64,000 bases of DNA from Podospora bellae-mahoneyi (taxonomy: Eukaryota > Ascomycota > Sordariomycetes > Sordariales > Podosporaceae). The notes under the pieces were generated by a model that was given only the letters and a program-made list of their open reading frames with translations, did no database searches and was not told where the DNA came from. The stretch covers positions 1,550,001 to 1,614,000 of the forward strand of contig NC_085886.1 of the NCBI RefSeq assembly GCF_035222275.1, in the 5' to 3' direction. Positions within the stretch are counted from its first letter, which is position 1; each line of letters opens with the position of its first letter. The position numbers were made by a program, and so were the translations under genes. Of the stretch, positions 1 through 11,392 are shown one piece after another.

Positions 1-648
1 AAAGATGCACTCATACAAGACGGTGTACAAGAACCAGTGCTTGAGAGCCACCTTGGCGTTCAGCTTGTCGTGAATCAGATATAATGCCAGATAGACAAAT
101 GGGAAGGCCATGCCGTCGTTGCAGCCAGACTCTGCCGAGAGGAGATCTCTCAAATGCTTCGGCACCCTCTTGGCGAACTTGCCCTTGCCGACAACAGACG
201 AGGCCAGAACTGGATCAGTAGCCGTGACACAGGCGGCCACCACCAGGCTTTCGATCCAGTTCAATGGTGGAACCAACCACATGATAAACACACTCGTGAT
301 GAGCCAGCCGAAGAGCATGACCGGGATAAGCAGTAGTGTGACGGATTTCCAGTGTTTTTCCATGTAGAACTTGGGCAACTCGACGCCCACAGCGAAACAT
401 TGCACTACCAGAACGATTCGAGAAAACTCGATGGTGATGATATCGACGCTATCCCAGTCTTTCGTAGGATTTATGACATTGGCGACGTGAGGCCCAAAGA
501 TGATGCCGCATAGCGTAGCAACTGTGGCCTCGCCAATGTACATGCGCTCCTTGATGACGGAGGAGCATAGCATGAAAATGGTGGTGAAGCCTCCCAGAAT
601 GAGGTAAATCAGGTGTGGACCTGTGACCGAGAGGTGATCCCAGACCAT
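1..648 (-). CDS. nha1: Na+/H+ antiporter, NHA1/SOD2 type (N-terminal part only)
   Basis: The visible 216 codons start at an ATG at 648 on the minus strand and run off the left edge without an intron. The product is the N-terminal membrane part of the fungal plasma-membrane alkali-cation/proton antiporter, which exports Na+ and K+ in exchange for protons. The protein opens MVWDHLSVTGPHLIYLILGG and then shows alternating hydrophobic helices. It carries ERMYIGEATVATLCGIIFGP and the conserved TATDPVLASSVVGKGKFAKR stretch, which contains the Asp-Pro pair associated with the ion-binding site. The run LLSAESGCNDGMAFPF is also diagnostic of the family. Family members are usually much longer because of a cytoplasmic tail, which would lie outside this window. 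The family is clear; transport specificity is inferred. Confidence 0.93.
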   Translation of the reverse strand, partial: MVWDHLSVTGPHLIYLILGGFTTIFMLCSSVIKERMYIGEATVATLCGIIFGPHVANVINPTKDWDSVDIITIEFSRIVLVVQCFAVGVELPKFYMEKHWKSVTLLLIPVMLFGWLITSVFIMWLVPPLNWIESLVVAACVTATDPVLASSVVGKGKFAKRVPKHLRDLLSAESGCNDGMAFPFVYLALYLIHDKLNAKVALKHWFLYTVLYECIF

Positions 649-2922
649 CTTGAATGGCGGGTAGCCGACGACCGGCTAAAAGTCGACCGGGAATTCGTGA
701 TGTCGGAGGTGATGAAGATGTAAACCTCCACTGTATAGCAGTGCTGTTGATGAATTTGTTGTAGAGAGCGAGGTGAACTCAATGACCTCAGCAGTTCATA
801 AGTCACGAGCTGCCGAACAGACGCGGTTGTTGCTCGTCGTTTCTAGGACTGAGGCGATTGGACTTGACTCGTCCAAGCACAGGCCAAAATATGAGCTAGG
901 TCAAAAGAGCGAGTAACCTTGCGAGTCGATGACTTGTCCGGCGCGTCTGGGGCGTCTTGTAGTAGGATGACAGAAGAAGGTGTAAAAAGAAAACAAAAAA
1001 GAACTTTTCCTCTTTTCCTCGTTGCCTTGGCGGCACGTTCAAAGTCAATAGCCACGCTCGGAAGCTGGGAAAGAGGGTCCAGGTCCGGCCGACGAGGGAT
1101 CGAAGGTTTGGAAGGAGCGTAATCAAGTCGAAAACGGCGACCAAACGTTGAGAGAGCGATCCAATGCGCCTTGGGGTATCGGTAAAAGTATTTATGAACT
1201 GAAGAGAACGAAAAGCACCCATGGCTTAGCTTTATAGTCTATCCAACCCAGACGACACTTGCTCAAATCTTGGGGATAGCCTACCAGGATCCTTGCCACG
1301 CAGCTTACTAGTGCCGGGTTGTGGTTATGGATGTGGCGGTTTGTTCTTTTTTGGTGGGCCCTCAAGGTTCCAACAAATCAACCACACTTCGGGAAATCGG
1401 CTACAAAAGCTACCCTGTGTATGATGCCGTCTATCCCAGCTATCACAAGCTGCGTCATAGAAGCATTGAACAGCCTCCAAAAGAGCCCAAGTTTTGGACA
1501 TAAATAAAGAGAGAGCGGAATCCCCGATGCCCTTCAGCGAGTTTGATCTGGTGTAAGCCCGGAGTGTAACAACGGACCAGATGTCGATTGCTTCTCATCC
1601 GAGATTTCGCTCGGGCGCATTCAAACTCACAAGTGGCTTACTCACAGCCCTACCCATACCAACCAAGTGTCTCAATCCCCCTCGATAGCCCGCCGTTGAC
1701 TGCTGTGTGACCTCCGTCCGCGGCGCCGCAGGCGGAAGACGATTTCGAAAGTTGCCAATTACAGAAACACCTGCATCCTAAGCGTCGGGCTCCAATTCCA
1801 GCAGGTTGGTGAGATGTCTCAGGATTTAGGCGAAGTCATTCGCATCCAGCAGCAGCCGAAGCTGCAGAATTCCGGTGACGGCTGGGCATTTCTGTCGTCG
1901 TCGTCGTGAAACCCTTTCCGCCAAGTTGTGCCCAGGGATGCCCAGCCCTCGTTCCACGAACCATCTTTCAGAAGAAAAGGCTTGAGTGGTCTTAGCTTTT
2001 GCTTGTCCACGGGCAAGCTCTTTTGCCAATGCTGAGCATGCTTGGCTCTTCCCTGCGTGCCAAGAACAAAGAATAGCTCAACAACCACAGAGCAAAAGAT
2101 CACGAGAAGAACGCCTTTCGAGACGGTTTGCATGTAAATGCGGAAATGGCGGTGTCTGCACTGGTTGTAGTTGAATTCTGAATTCTGGAAGCAGGTCACA
2201 AGGTCATGGCTGGTGCGGAGAAAATCCAATTGTCCAACCACATCCCATGATGTGGATGAAGGTGCATGCACAGACCACATCTTATTATCCCGACGTTCTC
2301 AGACTTCAAACCCTCACTCACTGTTTCAAAAAATTTGTATGTACGGTTCTTGAGCCATTGCTTCCATTGGTGAATGTCTTGCCGTGATGGGTGTAAGAGA
2401 AATCCAGGTGTGAGACGAAACATGTGGCTTCTAGTCTAGTAGAGCATGTTTGACTCAGTTTGCTATCACCATTGTTGGGGTCTGAATGTCGTATTACCGA
2501 TGGTGAATGGTGATTTGGGGCTGATGGAGCTGAATGATAAGGGTGAAGCATTGAGGCTGGTATCTTTGGACTTGAAGAATACGAACACTGGGCTTTGTGT
2601 ACTCGGACTCCAATTTGAGAAGACAAGGGTTACCGGTGAAATAAGGGTTAGGGTTATAGTGCACAAGTTGGTTGTTGCACACACACAAGATTGTTCCCCT
2701 GGGTAAGTGGGGCCGGGCCCTGATCTCATGCGCACGAGCAGCCCCCCGCGTTTGCAAGTCAGCGCTTTTCCAAGACGCGAAGCGCCAAAGCGAGACGCGC
2801 TCCGGAAAGAAAGGCTGATCCGCGTGCCTTCCATCCAATACCAAGCCCAAATGGAGCAGCCCCAGACATTTTGAACCTGGATTTTCAGACACGACTTTGC
2901 CCTGAGTGGCTTCGCTCTGTAT
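649..2922. other. Intergenic region between the antiporter and PIF1
   Basis: The region is about 2.3 kb between divergently transcribed genes, so it must hold both promoters. I found no ORF with convincing coding character and no tRNA. A telomere-like motif (AAGGGTTAGGGTTA) lies at 2643-2656, about 270 bases before the PIF1 start. Confidence 0.5.
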
Positions 2923-5731
2923 ATGCCTGGTCTTACCAGTCATCTCCTCCATCGAGCACTCCCAACCCTCGAGAGGATTCCCGTACTGTCCGCACGTTGT
3001 GTCCCGAAGTTTCGGGCCTATGTGCACTCGGCTCGGCTAACCCCTCAACAACCTCGCCCTCCGCAAGCCACGCCTGTATCAACAGCAACAAAGCCGACGC
3101 CGACGACAACCGCCACAATGGGAATGTTTGAGAGGGCCACCGCCGCCGCTGCGAACCAGCAGTCGCAGAACTCGTCTCGTAATGCTAGTCTCAAGAAGCA
3201 GCTATTCCCCTCGAGTAGTCCGAATCCAGTCTCGACGTCGACTGCTAAGGTAGATGAGATGTTCCTCAGAGCCAGCCAGCAACCACCACCAGCACACCGT
3301 CCATCCCAGTTCTCGAGTACCACGAACCCTTTGAACAGCCAATCGTCCAACATCTCCCGCCCTCCTGTCACCAACCCCAAATCCAATACTCTCTCATCCA
3401 TCTGTTCAACAAACGGGTCTTTTGCGGACAAGGTAGAAGTGATCCACATTGCGGATGACACCCCGCCACCACAGAACTTCACAAATGAGTGGGACTTGGA
3501 CGAGGACGACTTTAGCGATGAGATCGACTTGGATTGGGAAGCCCCCTCTGCTCTGCCAGAAATCCCCCGTGCTCCACCGAAGAGTACCCCCCAGAAATCC
3601 GACCTGCCCATCCCGACGAGCGAGGCCACCTTGACGTCATGGCCCGACTCTTCTCCTTCACATTTTGCTCCCCCTCGAGCTCGAGCCCAGCCAGCCCCGC
3701 AAGCCCCGGCACCGAAACGAGAGTACCCATACCACGCCCAGCAGGCCCCCGAGGTTGTCAAAAAGCCCAAGAGAGAGCTTCCGCCGGCGTGGAAGAAGGA
3801 GCAGGCCATCACCATTGAAGATGGGGAAGCCCATGATCACTGCGGCATCAGCGAGGCGACCCCTGACGCAAAGCCCAAGGCCACTTCCTTTTGGGATGCA
3901 ACCGCCAGTGCTGTAAAGGCTCAGAAGAAACAGCTCAAGACGCAGCAGAAGGGACCTGGCGGTGGCAAGCCGGTCACTGACGACGTATCCTGGGATGATG
4001 TGCACGATGCTGTGGATCAACATGTGAAAGCAAGCAAGTCTTCCAACGCAAAGGCTGCCGCTATCCAGCTGAGCCAAGAGCAGCGTCATGTCAAGAATCT
4101 TGTTGTGGAAAAAGGCCAGAGTGTGTTCTTCACTGGTCCGGCCGGTACAGGAAAGTCGGTCTTGATGCGATCCATCATCACCGACCTCAAAAAGAAGTAC
4201 GCCCGCGACCCAGAAAAGCTTGCTGTGACGGCGTCTACCGGCCTGGCTGCTTGCAATATTGGCGGTATCACGCTCCACAGTTTCTCGGGTATCGGTCTGG
4301 GCAAAGAGGACGTCAACACCTTGGTCAAGAAGATCAGGCGGAATCCCAAGGCCAAGAATCGATGGATCAAGACAAAGACGCTTATCATTGACGAGATTTC
4401 GATGGTGGACAGTGACCTTTTCGACAAGCTTTCTCAGATTGGTAGGATTCTACGCAACAATGGACGTCCATGGGGTGGTATCCAACTGGTCATTACGGGC
4501 GATTTCTTCCAATTGCCTCCGGTGCCTGAAGGTGGCCGGGAGCACAGGTTTGCTTTTGATGCTGCTACTTGGAGTCTGTCAATCGACCATACCATTGGTT
4601 TAACCGAAGTGTTTCGACAAAGGGATCCTGGTAAGAGGCTCTGTCTAAAGTGATTTGAATAAAACGCTTACCGGAGTCACAGGATTTGCCGAAATGCTCA
4701 ACGAAATGCGGTTGGGGAAAATCAGCGACAAGACAGTGAAAAACTTCCAGGCCCTGAAGCGACCTCTTACCTTCAGTGATGGCATCCAGGTTACCGAACT
4801 GTTTGTCACCCCTCTTGTAGAAACTCTGGCCAGTTTGTTAACGACTCGGTTTAGGTTCCCCACCAGAAGCGAGGTAGAGCGGTCTAATAAAGCCCGCCTG
4901 GACTCTCTAAAAGGGTCGCCTCACACTTTCCAAGCTGCCGACCAGAGTACACTTCCCGAGAACGTTCGGGAAAAGCTCTTTTCCAACATGATGGCACCTC
5001 CTACGCTCGATCTGAAGAAGGGGGCTCAAGTCATGTTAATCAAGAACATGGACGAGACTCTAGTCAACGGATCTCTTGGGACCGTGGAAGGATTTGCCAC
5101 CGAAGATCAGTTTGGTATCGACAATGGTCTTGAAGATGAGTCTGACACCAAGAAGCGAGTCCGCGCTTTTACCAGTGCGCTTGAGAACAACAAGAACGCT
5201 GTCAAGTACCCTGTAGTCAGGTTCCACGCTGTGGACGGGTCACAGCGCGTTCTTCTCTGCGTCCCTGAAGAATGGAAGGTGGAGCTTCCCAATGGAGAGG
5301 TGCAGGCATCCCGGAAGCAGCTTCCCCTGATTTTGGCATGGGCCCTTTCAATTCACAAAGCTCAGGGTCAGACCATGGAGCGTGTCAAGGTTGACCTGAA
5401 CAAGATTTTCGAGAAGGGGCAAGCGTACGTCGCGCTCAGTCGTGCCACCACGCAGGAGGGCCTGCAGGTGCTCAACTTTAACAAGACCAAGGTGATGGCA
5501 CATCCGCGTGTTATCAATTTTTACAATAGTTTGTATGGAGCGGACGTGGCGGTGAAGAAAAAAACGGGGAGGTTGGACGACTTTGCCTATCAGAAGCCGG
5601 CGGTTGCTGCTCCAGCGAAACCGGCTCTGGCGAAACCTGCGGCTGCTCCGGCGGCTACTACACAGCGGCGGGCACCTGTGTATGATGATTTTGATGCGGA
5701 TGAGGAAGAGGCCATGGCCTCTTTTGGGTGA
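2923..5731 (+). CDS. pif1: ATP-dependent 5'-3' DNA helicase PIF1, predicted mitochondrial and nuclear
   Basis: Two exons (2923-4630 and 4683-5731), joined across a 52-base intron with a gtaaga donor and cacag acceptor, encode 918 residues. PIF1 helicases unwind G-quadruplexes and RNA-DNA hybrids, remove telomerase and maintain mitochondrial DNA. Walker A (GPAGTGKS) is at about residues 405-412 and the Walker B/DEAD-like box (IIDEISMVD) near 488. The late motifs include WALSIHKAQGQTM and YVALSRATTQEGL. The first 65 residues are rich in Arg, Ser and Pro with almost no acidic residues, like a mitochondrial presequence. A second in-frame ATG at 3118 (residue 66) could start a nuclear form, as alternative starts do in budding yeast Pif1. 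Residues 67-360 are low-complexity. The C-terminus has an Ala/Pro/Lys tract and an acidic tail. Family assignment is very secure; dual targeting is inference. Confidence 0.95.
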
Positions 5732-6786
5732 TTTATGCAAGATGGTTGGCCTGTCAGGGTTGGAGTAAGAAGATTGGCATGGCATGGCGTTTTCTTTTTG
5801 GGAGAGGTTTGGAAGCATTGTGATAAATAGGTTGTCTGGGCATGTATTCATTTTGAGTAGTCTTTTTTCCATTGGGGGGGTTAGGACATCACAGCTCGAC
5901 AGCTTTTGGGGGGGGGTAACATTAGGAAGGAGGGATGTATGATGATGGAACGGGGACAACTTGGGAGATGCCCTGGGGGAATAAGAAGCTCCTATGGGTA
6001 TGAAAGGGAGATTTGTAAGTCTGAAGTATCAATTATGAGAAGGGCACTGAAGACAAAGTAGTAGCTATTTTGTGTGTGTGTTTATCTGCTTGGCATCTAT
6101 AAGATGTGGTGTTTAATGGAATAAAGACCAGGCCTGCTTTGTTTGTTCCTTGTTTGTGCCTTTCTAGAACATTTTGACCCGGAAGCATGGGAAGGCAAAC
6201 TTGCATGAGACTGAGTTGTGCAGTTTGGTCTCACAAAACGATTCAGGGACCGTATAACGGTTGCACGACAGAGGGTGTGTCGTCCCCGTGTCGCGGGGTT
6301 TTAAAAGGTTTGGGGGTGGGGAGGTGCCCCGCGTTCTTCTGCAGGTGGTGTGTGCATTTTTTAGGTCTTGGCAGAACAGCGGAAGGGGGCCTGGGCTCGG
6401 CCGATTATTTGTAACTGGATCTGAATTTATCGATTAAGAAAGCAAAACGAACTGTCAACGGGGGAAAGTTGCGACGACCACCACCACCACCATCACCTAC
6501 CGACTTGGGGAAGAAATTAAGGTCCCGTGCAAGCAGGACAGCGGGACAGTGGGCACAAACTTTCACCTACTGCACACACACAAAACAAATTCGGTGGGAG
6601 AGAGAGAAAGATATCAGACCGACTAAACGATTCTCCTTCAACAACCGACCGACCAGCCCAATAATCGAGTTCCCCCCTCCAGAAAAAAAAAAAAAAGGAC
6701 TTTAAAATCCAGTTCACGAAAACACCACCCCAACCCCGAGGGTCACGAACCCAACATCCACCACCCCAAAGGCTCGCCCATCCATC
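5732..6786. other. Intergenic region, PIF1 3' end and EDC3 promoter
   Basis: About 1 kb between two genes on the same strand. It includes a G-rich stretch near 5873-5917, a short TG repeat near 6070 and an A-run near 6685-6698 shortly before the EDC3 start. No coding or RNA gene is apparent. Confidence 0.5.
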
Positions 6787-9284
6787 ATGGCCGAGTTTAT
6801 TGGCCTCCAGATGCTGGTTACCCTCAGGGGAAACCCGCAGCCGGTCAGGATCCGGGGGACGGTCAGCGGTGTGGAGGCTGGGAATAGTTTGACGTTGAGC
6901 AATGGTACGTTTCCCCCCTCTTTTACTCCCCTTTGTGATGGTTGCTGATATTATTCGCAACAGTGTGGTTCCTCCAGACAAACGAGTGGAAACCCCAGCT
7001 CAGCATCTCGGCGAGCGAAATCCTCGATTTGAGTCACGATCCGAGTCAATACGCCCCTCGTCAGCCGGTGGTGCCCGTGCCTGTTTTCAAGCAAGAACCG
7101 CCGGTTAAAATCAAACAGGGACATGAACCTGCCGTGTTTATCGACCCTGCGATTGTTGCTGTGGGGAAGAGGCCTTCGGTTTCGAGTACTGGGCCGGGGA
7201 AGGTGGTTGTTCCTGTTGTTGTGGACAGAGATGCGACGCCTACACGGACAGTGAAGCAGTTTCATGCTCAGGCTCAGGGACTGGAGTCGGATGAGGATGG
7301 GGCTGTGGGGGGGGATGCGGTTTTGGAGTATGGGCAGGTTGCTGGTGGGGGGAGGGGGAAGAAGACGCGACCGCCGAGGAAGCAGAGGGTGAACAAGTTG
7401 AGTCAGGAGGCTACTGGGGAGGTTGAGTCGTCGCCTCAGCCGACGGTGAAGACGGCGGGGAAGGGGAAGGGGTGGAGGCAGACGCCTATGCTGCAGAGCA
7501 CGCCGAGCTTTCAGCCTTTTAACTCGTTGAAGAAGGTTACCAAGGGTGGGAGGGCGACGGCGGATAATAATGGGTGGGCTTCGGAGGATGTGACGGATGT
7601 GCAGGAGATGGGGGATTTCGACTTTGAGACCGGGTTGGCCAAGTTTGATAAGCAGAACCTGTTTGAGCAGATGAGGAAGGAGGATGTGGTGGATGAGGCG
7701 GATAGGTTGGTGTCGCATAACCGGATTCCGAAACCGAAGCCGGGCACGGCGGGGGGCAAGAATTTGCATTATTCGGAGAATGTGCTGGATCACCACCAGA
7801 AGACGTTTACGCCGACGATACTCAAGCCGAGTAGGGAGAAACTCATACCCAAGGAGCCGAGCAATGATTTCTGGAACAGCGAGGCGGATGATGGGGCTAT
7901 GAATGGGAGTGAGAAGCTGAGCGATAGGGCTACGGTTATGGGGAGCAGGCAAGGGTCACGGAGGGGAGAGGGGAAGATGGCGTCGAGCAGGAGGAGTCAG
8001 TCGCGGAAGGCGAGCGCTGTGCCGGGACAGCCTGGAGGCGGCCCTAGCAGGGTCAATTCTGGTGTAAGCCATTATCATCACCGCACGTCGTCTCTTAAGG
8101 GGAGCAGGCCGAGCAGCCGTCTTTCGTCACGGACTGCGGTCGGGGGAGGCAGTGGGATGTCTGTCATTGCTGACAAGAGAAAGCAACAGCTCTCGGCTAC
8201 GGCTGCTACTAATGCACATCACGCCCCGCATCAGGGGTTGTATGTCCTGCCGTCTAACCGACGAATCGAGACGATCTCGGCGCTGCAGATGTTGAATCTG
8301 GAGAACATTGCTCATAATGAGATTGGGCTGACGGAGGAGATGATGACGGAGAATGCCGGGAGGGGTTTGGCGGAGGTGGTTGTTGGGACGGTGCTAGCTG
8401 ACCCAGCGATCAAGGTTAGGCAGGGGAGCATCATTGATGCTGCCACTGGGGTCTTGCCCCCTCCTACTGTGGTGGTGTTGGCTGGAAACAACAAGAGCGG
8501 CAGCCGAGCTGTTGCCGCGGCGAGACACCTCAGAAACAAGGGAATCAATGTTTTGGTCTGTGTGGTTGGGTTGGAGAGAGGGGAGAGGGACCTGCTGGAG
8601 GAGGTGAGGCAGCAGGTCAGGCTGTACAAGACCTTGGGGGGGAGGGTGTTTGCCAAGGGAGAGTTCTTTGAGCACATCAGGAAGATTAGCATACCCATGC
8701 TGACGATTGACACGCCGAGGACGAGCCTGGGTAGTCTGGCCAACCCAGCGCCGGTGATGCTGATTGTGGATGCGCTGTTGGGGTTGGCGATCAGCTTTGA
8801 GGAGCTGAGGAATGGGGACCAGGCGACGGTGTATGAGTTGGTGGAGTGGGCGAACAGGAACGAGGCTTTTGTGCTGGCGGTGGATGTGCCTACTGGTGTT
8901 GATCCGAGCTCTGGGATGGTGAGCGTGGTCGATGGGAACAGGCTCTACGTCAAGCCCAGATATGTGGTGTCGATGGGGGCGCCGAAGAAGGGGTTGTTGG
9001 AGGCGATGGTGGCGGCTGATATCAATGAGGGGGAGGATGATATTGCTGTGGCTTCTGCGGTGCCGGACTCGGGGGAGGCGAGTTTGGCGTTGGACGATGC
9101 TGTCAGTGAGTGGAGGTTGTTTTTGGTGGATATGGGGTTGGGGCCGGCGGTTTGGAAGAAGGCGGGGACGAAGATGAGAAAGGGGGTGGACTTTGGGGAG
9201 AGGTGGGTGTTGGAGATGAAGTATAGGGGATTGAATGGGACGAATAGTGGTCCCGAGGGGGATCCTGAGGAGGGGGAGATTTGA
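6787..9284 (+). CDS. edc3: Enhancer of mRNA decapping 3 (LSm-FDF-YjeF_N protein)
   Basis: Exon 1 (6787-6904) and exon 2 (6964-9284) flank a 59-base intron and encode 812 residues. EDC3 is a cytoplasmic P-body scaffold that binds Dcp2 and Dhh1/DDX6 and stimulates mRNA decapping. The N-terminal 60 residues (MAEFIGLQMLVTLRGNPQPV at the start) form the divergent Sm-like domain; the intron splits this domain in front of VWFLQTNEWKP. The FDF region begins near residue 256 with FDFETGLAKFDKQNLFEQM. The YjeF_N dimerisation domain covers about residues 470-790 and includes VVVLAGNNKSGSRAV and VLAVDVPTGVDPSSG. A Ser/Arg/Gly-rich linker lies between the FDF and YjeF_N domains. The protein is longer than the yeast orthologue (about 550 residues), mainly because of linkers, which is usual in filamentous fungi. 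It converges on the UPRT gene. Confidence 0.93.
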
Positions 9285-9740
9285 AATGTGGGGGGGGGCG
9301 GTGGTATATCCAACATCAGGGGCGGCGTGGCTGGCTTATCACGAGAGCGTTTGAAGCGAGTTTGGAAGTCTTTTTATTCAGCATTTTGGGAGGCGTTAAT
9401 GTGTCTTTTCATGCTCTCGAGCCATGGAAGCAGGGCGTTAGAGGTTCTGGCATTTTCAGGGTTCAACAAAGCGGGAAGCGAATCGAACATTTTCCTTTGC
9501 ATGGGGACTTGGGGGCTTTTTCACATTCAATGTATGTAGAGCGTCAACACAGGCATTTGCATGGGAGAGAGAGGGTGGGGAAATAAACAACATTTGATCA
9601 TTATCCATTTCATTCATTTGTGTTTAGTTTTGCAGCATGCCTTCCTTCTATCCACCTCTTTTCTCTCTTTGATCTTTCTCTCTCCAGTAATTATCCAACC
9701 ACGATGTTCAAGGCTGTCCCAAAGCATAAGGCTCATACTA
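9285..9740. other. Convergent 3' region of EDC3 and UPRT
   Basis: These 456 bases separate the stop codons of two converging genes and should hold both 3' UTRs. I see no separate gene. Confidence 0.5.
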
Positions 9741-10508
9741 CTACTTCCCGATGGTCAAGAACAACCTATCCCCCACGTCTCCCATGCCTGGTTTGAGCAT
9801 GCCACGTTCGGTGAGCTCGGCATCCAACCCGGCAAGCCAGATCTCTGTCCCCTCTGGCCATTCGTTCGCCGCTAGTTCGACGCCTGGCTTGGCTCCTAGG
9901 ATGGATAGGACGAGAATACGCTTTGTACCCCATTCCTTTAGGGTCTGGATCGCGGCTGCGGAAGTCCCGCCGGTGGCGATGACGGGGTCGAGGACGATGG
10001 TGAGGTCGGGGGTTTTTTCGGAGGAGGAGGAGGAGAGGTGGTTGGGGAGGTTGTTGTAGTATTCTACCGGTAGGAGGGTGGAAGGTTCCCGGAAGAGGCC
10101 GAGGTGGTGGATTGGTGGGGGATGGGGTAAGAGGGAAGAGAGGGGGTCGACCATGGAGAGGCCGGAGCGGAGGATTGGGACGAGGGAGATGGTTGAGGGG
10201 GAGAGGTGGGTTGTTGGGTAGGTGAAGCCTAGGGGGGTTGTGTCCTGGTGGTCGGGTGATGGTTAGTTAGGGTATGGGAAAAGGGGAAAGGGGAAAGGGG
10301 AAAGGGGAAAGGGGAGGGGAGGGCGTACTGTTGGGCCTGGGGAGCTGGTGAGGGCGCTGGCGAGGGCTTCGGTGCCGAGGATTAGGGTTATTTCGTTGAT
10401 GAGGGTTTTGACGTCGCGGGCGGTGGTGGAGGCGGAGCGGAGTTGGGAGAGTTTGGCTTGGAGGCAGGGGTGGGTGGAAATGTGGACGTTGGGGGGGAGG
10501 GAGGACAT
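9741..10508 (-). CDS. fur1: Uracil phosphoribosyltransferase
   Basis: Exon 1 (10508-10329) and exon 2 (10244-9741) encode 227 residues. The 84-base intron has a GTACGC donor and a CACCAG acceptor. The enzyme converts uracil and PRPP to UMP in pyrimidine salvage and is the family that activates 5-fluorouracil. The PRPP-binding loop DPVIATGGTS is at about residues 146-155. The family motif VPILRSGLSMVDP is near residue 82, and the C-terminal uracil-binding region includes GDVGDRLF. The length is normal for a single-domain UPRT. The intron contains four perfect GGGGAAA units (10283-10310, plus-strand sense). The start was chosen as the only ATG giving MSSLPPNVHISTHPCLQAKL, a typical family N-terminus. 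Confidence 0.93.
10283..10310. repeat. GGGGAAA microsatellite in the UPRT intron
   Basis: Four perfect tandem 7-base units read as GGGGAAA on the plus strand, giving a pyrimidine-rich TTTCCCC run in the transcribed strand of the intron. Length polymorphism is likely. Confidence 0.85.
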
Positions 10509-11392
10509 CGTGATGATGGTGATGGTGATGGTGGTGGTGGTGTGGTTGGGTTGGACAAGCAGAGTACACGACAACACAGAAGACGGACTCGAGATTATGG
10601 GATTAGAAAACAGAAGATCTTTTTGTTTGGAAGAATGAGGAGAAGATAGCTGACCGCGGATCCGGGACTGGAACGGGCAGGTGTCTGGTTTAACTACCTG
10701 GTATATCTTAGGTCTGATGCAAACGGCCGTCCGTCTTCCCACACACGCCGGGCCGGGAATTGGATACCAAGGGTTCCTTTTTCATGCTACGCAAAGCGAG
10801 AGGGTCGTGCCCGAGCTTGATTCGCTGTTTTCTGTATGCCTGGTGAGGTATGCCAACATGGGTTACTACCCCGTCCGCGCCTCCGAGACAAGAGATGGCA
10901 AGCTGTTGGGCAATATTGAAAGGCCCAGCGAATCGGGTACTGGCCTGTGACGACTTTGGCTCCGAGCTGCGATAGCGGTGTCTCTGTCACGGACAGTTGT
11001 CGGCTTGGAAGCTAGACCTTGAAAGGGCTCTGTACCTGCCTCGTGACAGATGATCGGTGTGAGAACCGGGTGCTGGCGGGAGTCCAGGAAGGAATGGCGG
11101 GGCAGCTCAGGCAGCTCCCGCATCCATGGATGCCGATATGATAACAGCTGCCGATAGCACTAGCAGGGGTACTTCTTGGAAGGCGGCCATTTCCGAATCC
11201 GGAGTTTTCCTGGCATCTGATTGCACCTTCTCATCTTGAAATTCATTGCAAAAAAAAAAAAAAAAAAAAATCGACTGAACCACGTTCCGCACCAAAGGTG
11301 ACACGCCATGGTTCGAAACACTTGACTCAGAGAGAGACTTGTGGTCACGGGGAGTTAGATCCCGGTGGACTAGTACAAGGTCACGTCACACA
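10509..11392. other. Divergent promoter region of UPRT and the fluoride exporter
   Basis: About 880 bases between divergent start codons. It contains an A-run at about 11250-11269. No coding sequence or RNA gene could be supported. Confidence 0.5.

Noticed and set aside
2643-2656. Chromosome end or subtelomere suggested by TTAGGG units
   Set aside because: Only two units are present and conserved housekeeping genes lie on both sides.
3045-3815. 256-codon ORF antisense to the PIF1 N-terminus
   Set aside because: Its composition mirrors the low-complexity Ser/Pro/Ala region; there is no start context or domain.
4631-4682. Apparent frameshift and stop codon in the middle of PIF1
   Set aside because: A 52-base intron with canonical ends restores the family sequence VFRQRDPGFAEMLNEM exactly, so this is splicing and not gene damage.
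6951-7952. 333-codon ORF antisense to EDC3
   Set aside because: It is the mirror of a GC-rich coding exon, is Arg/Leu/His-rich without domain features, and the sense strand has strong family motifs.
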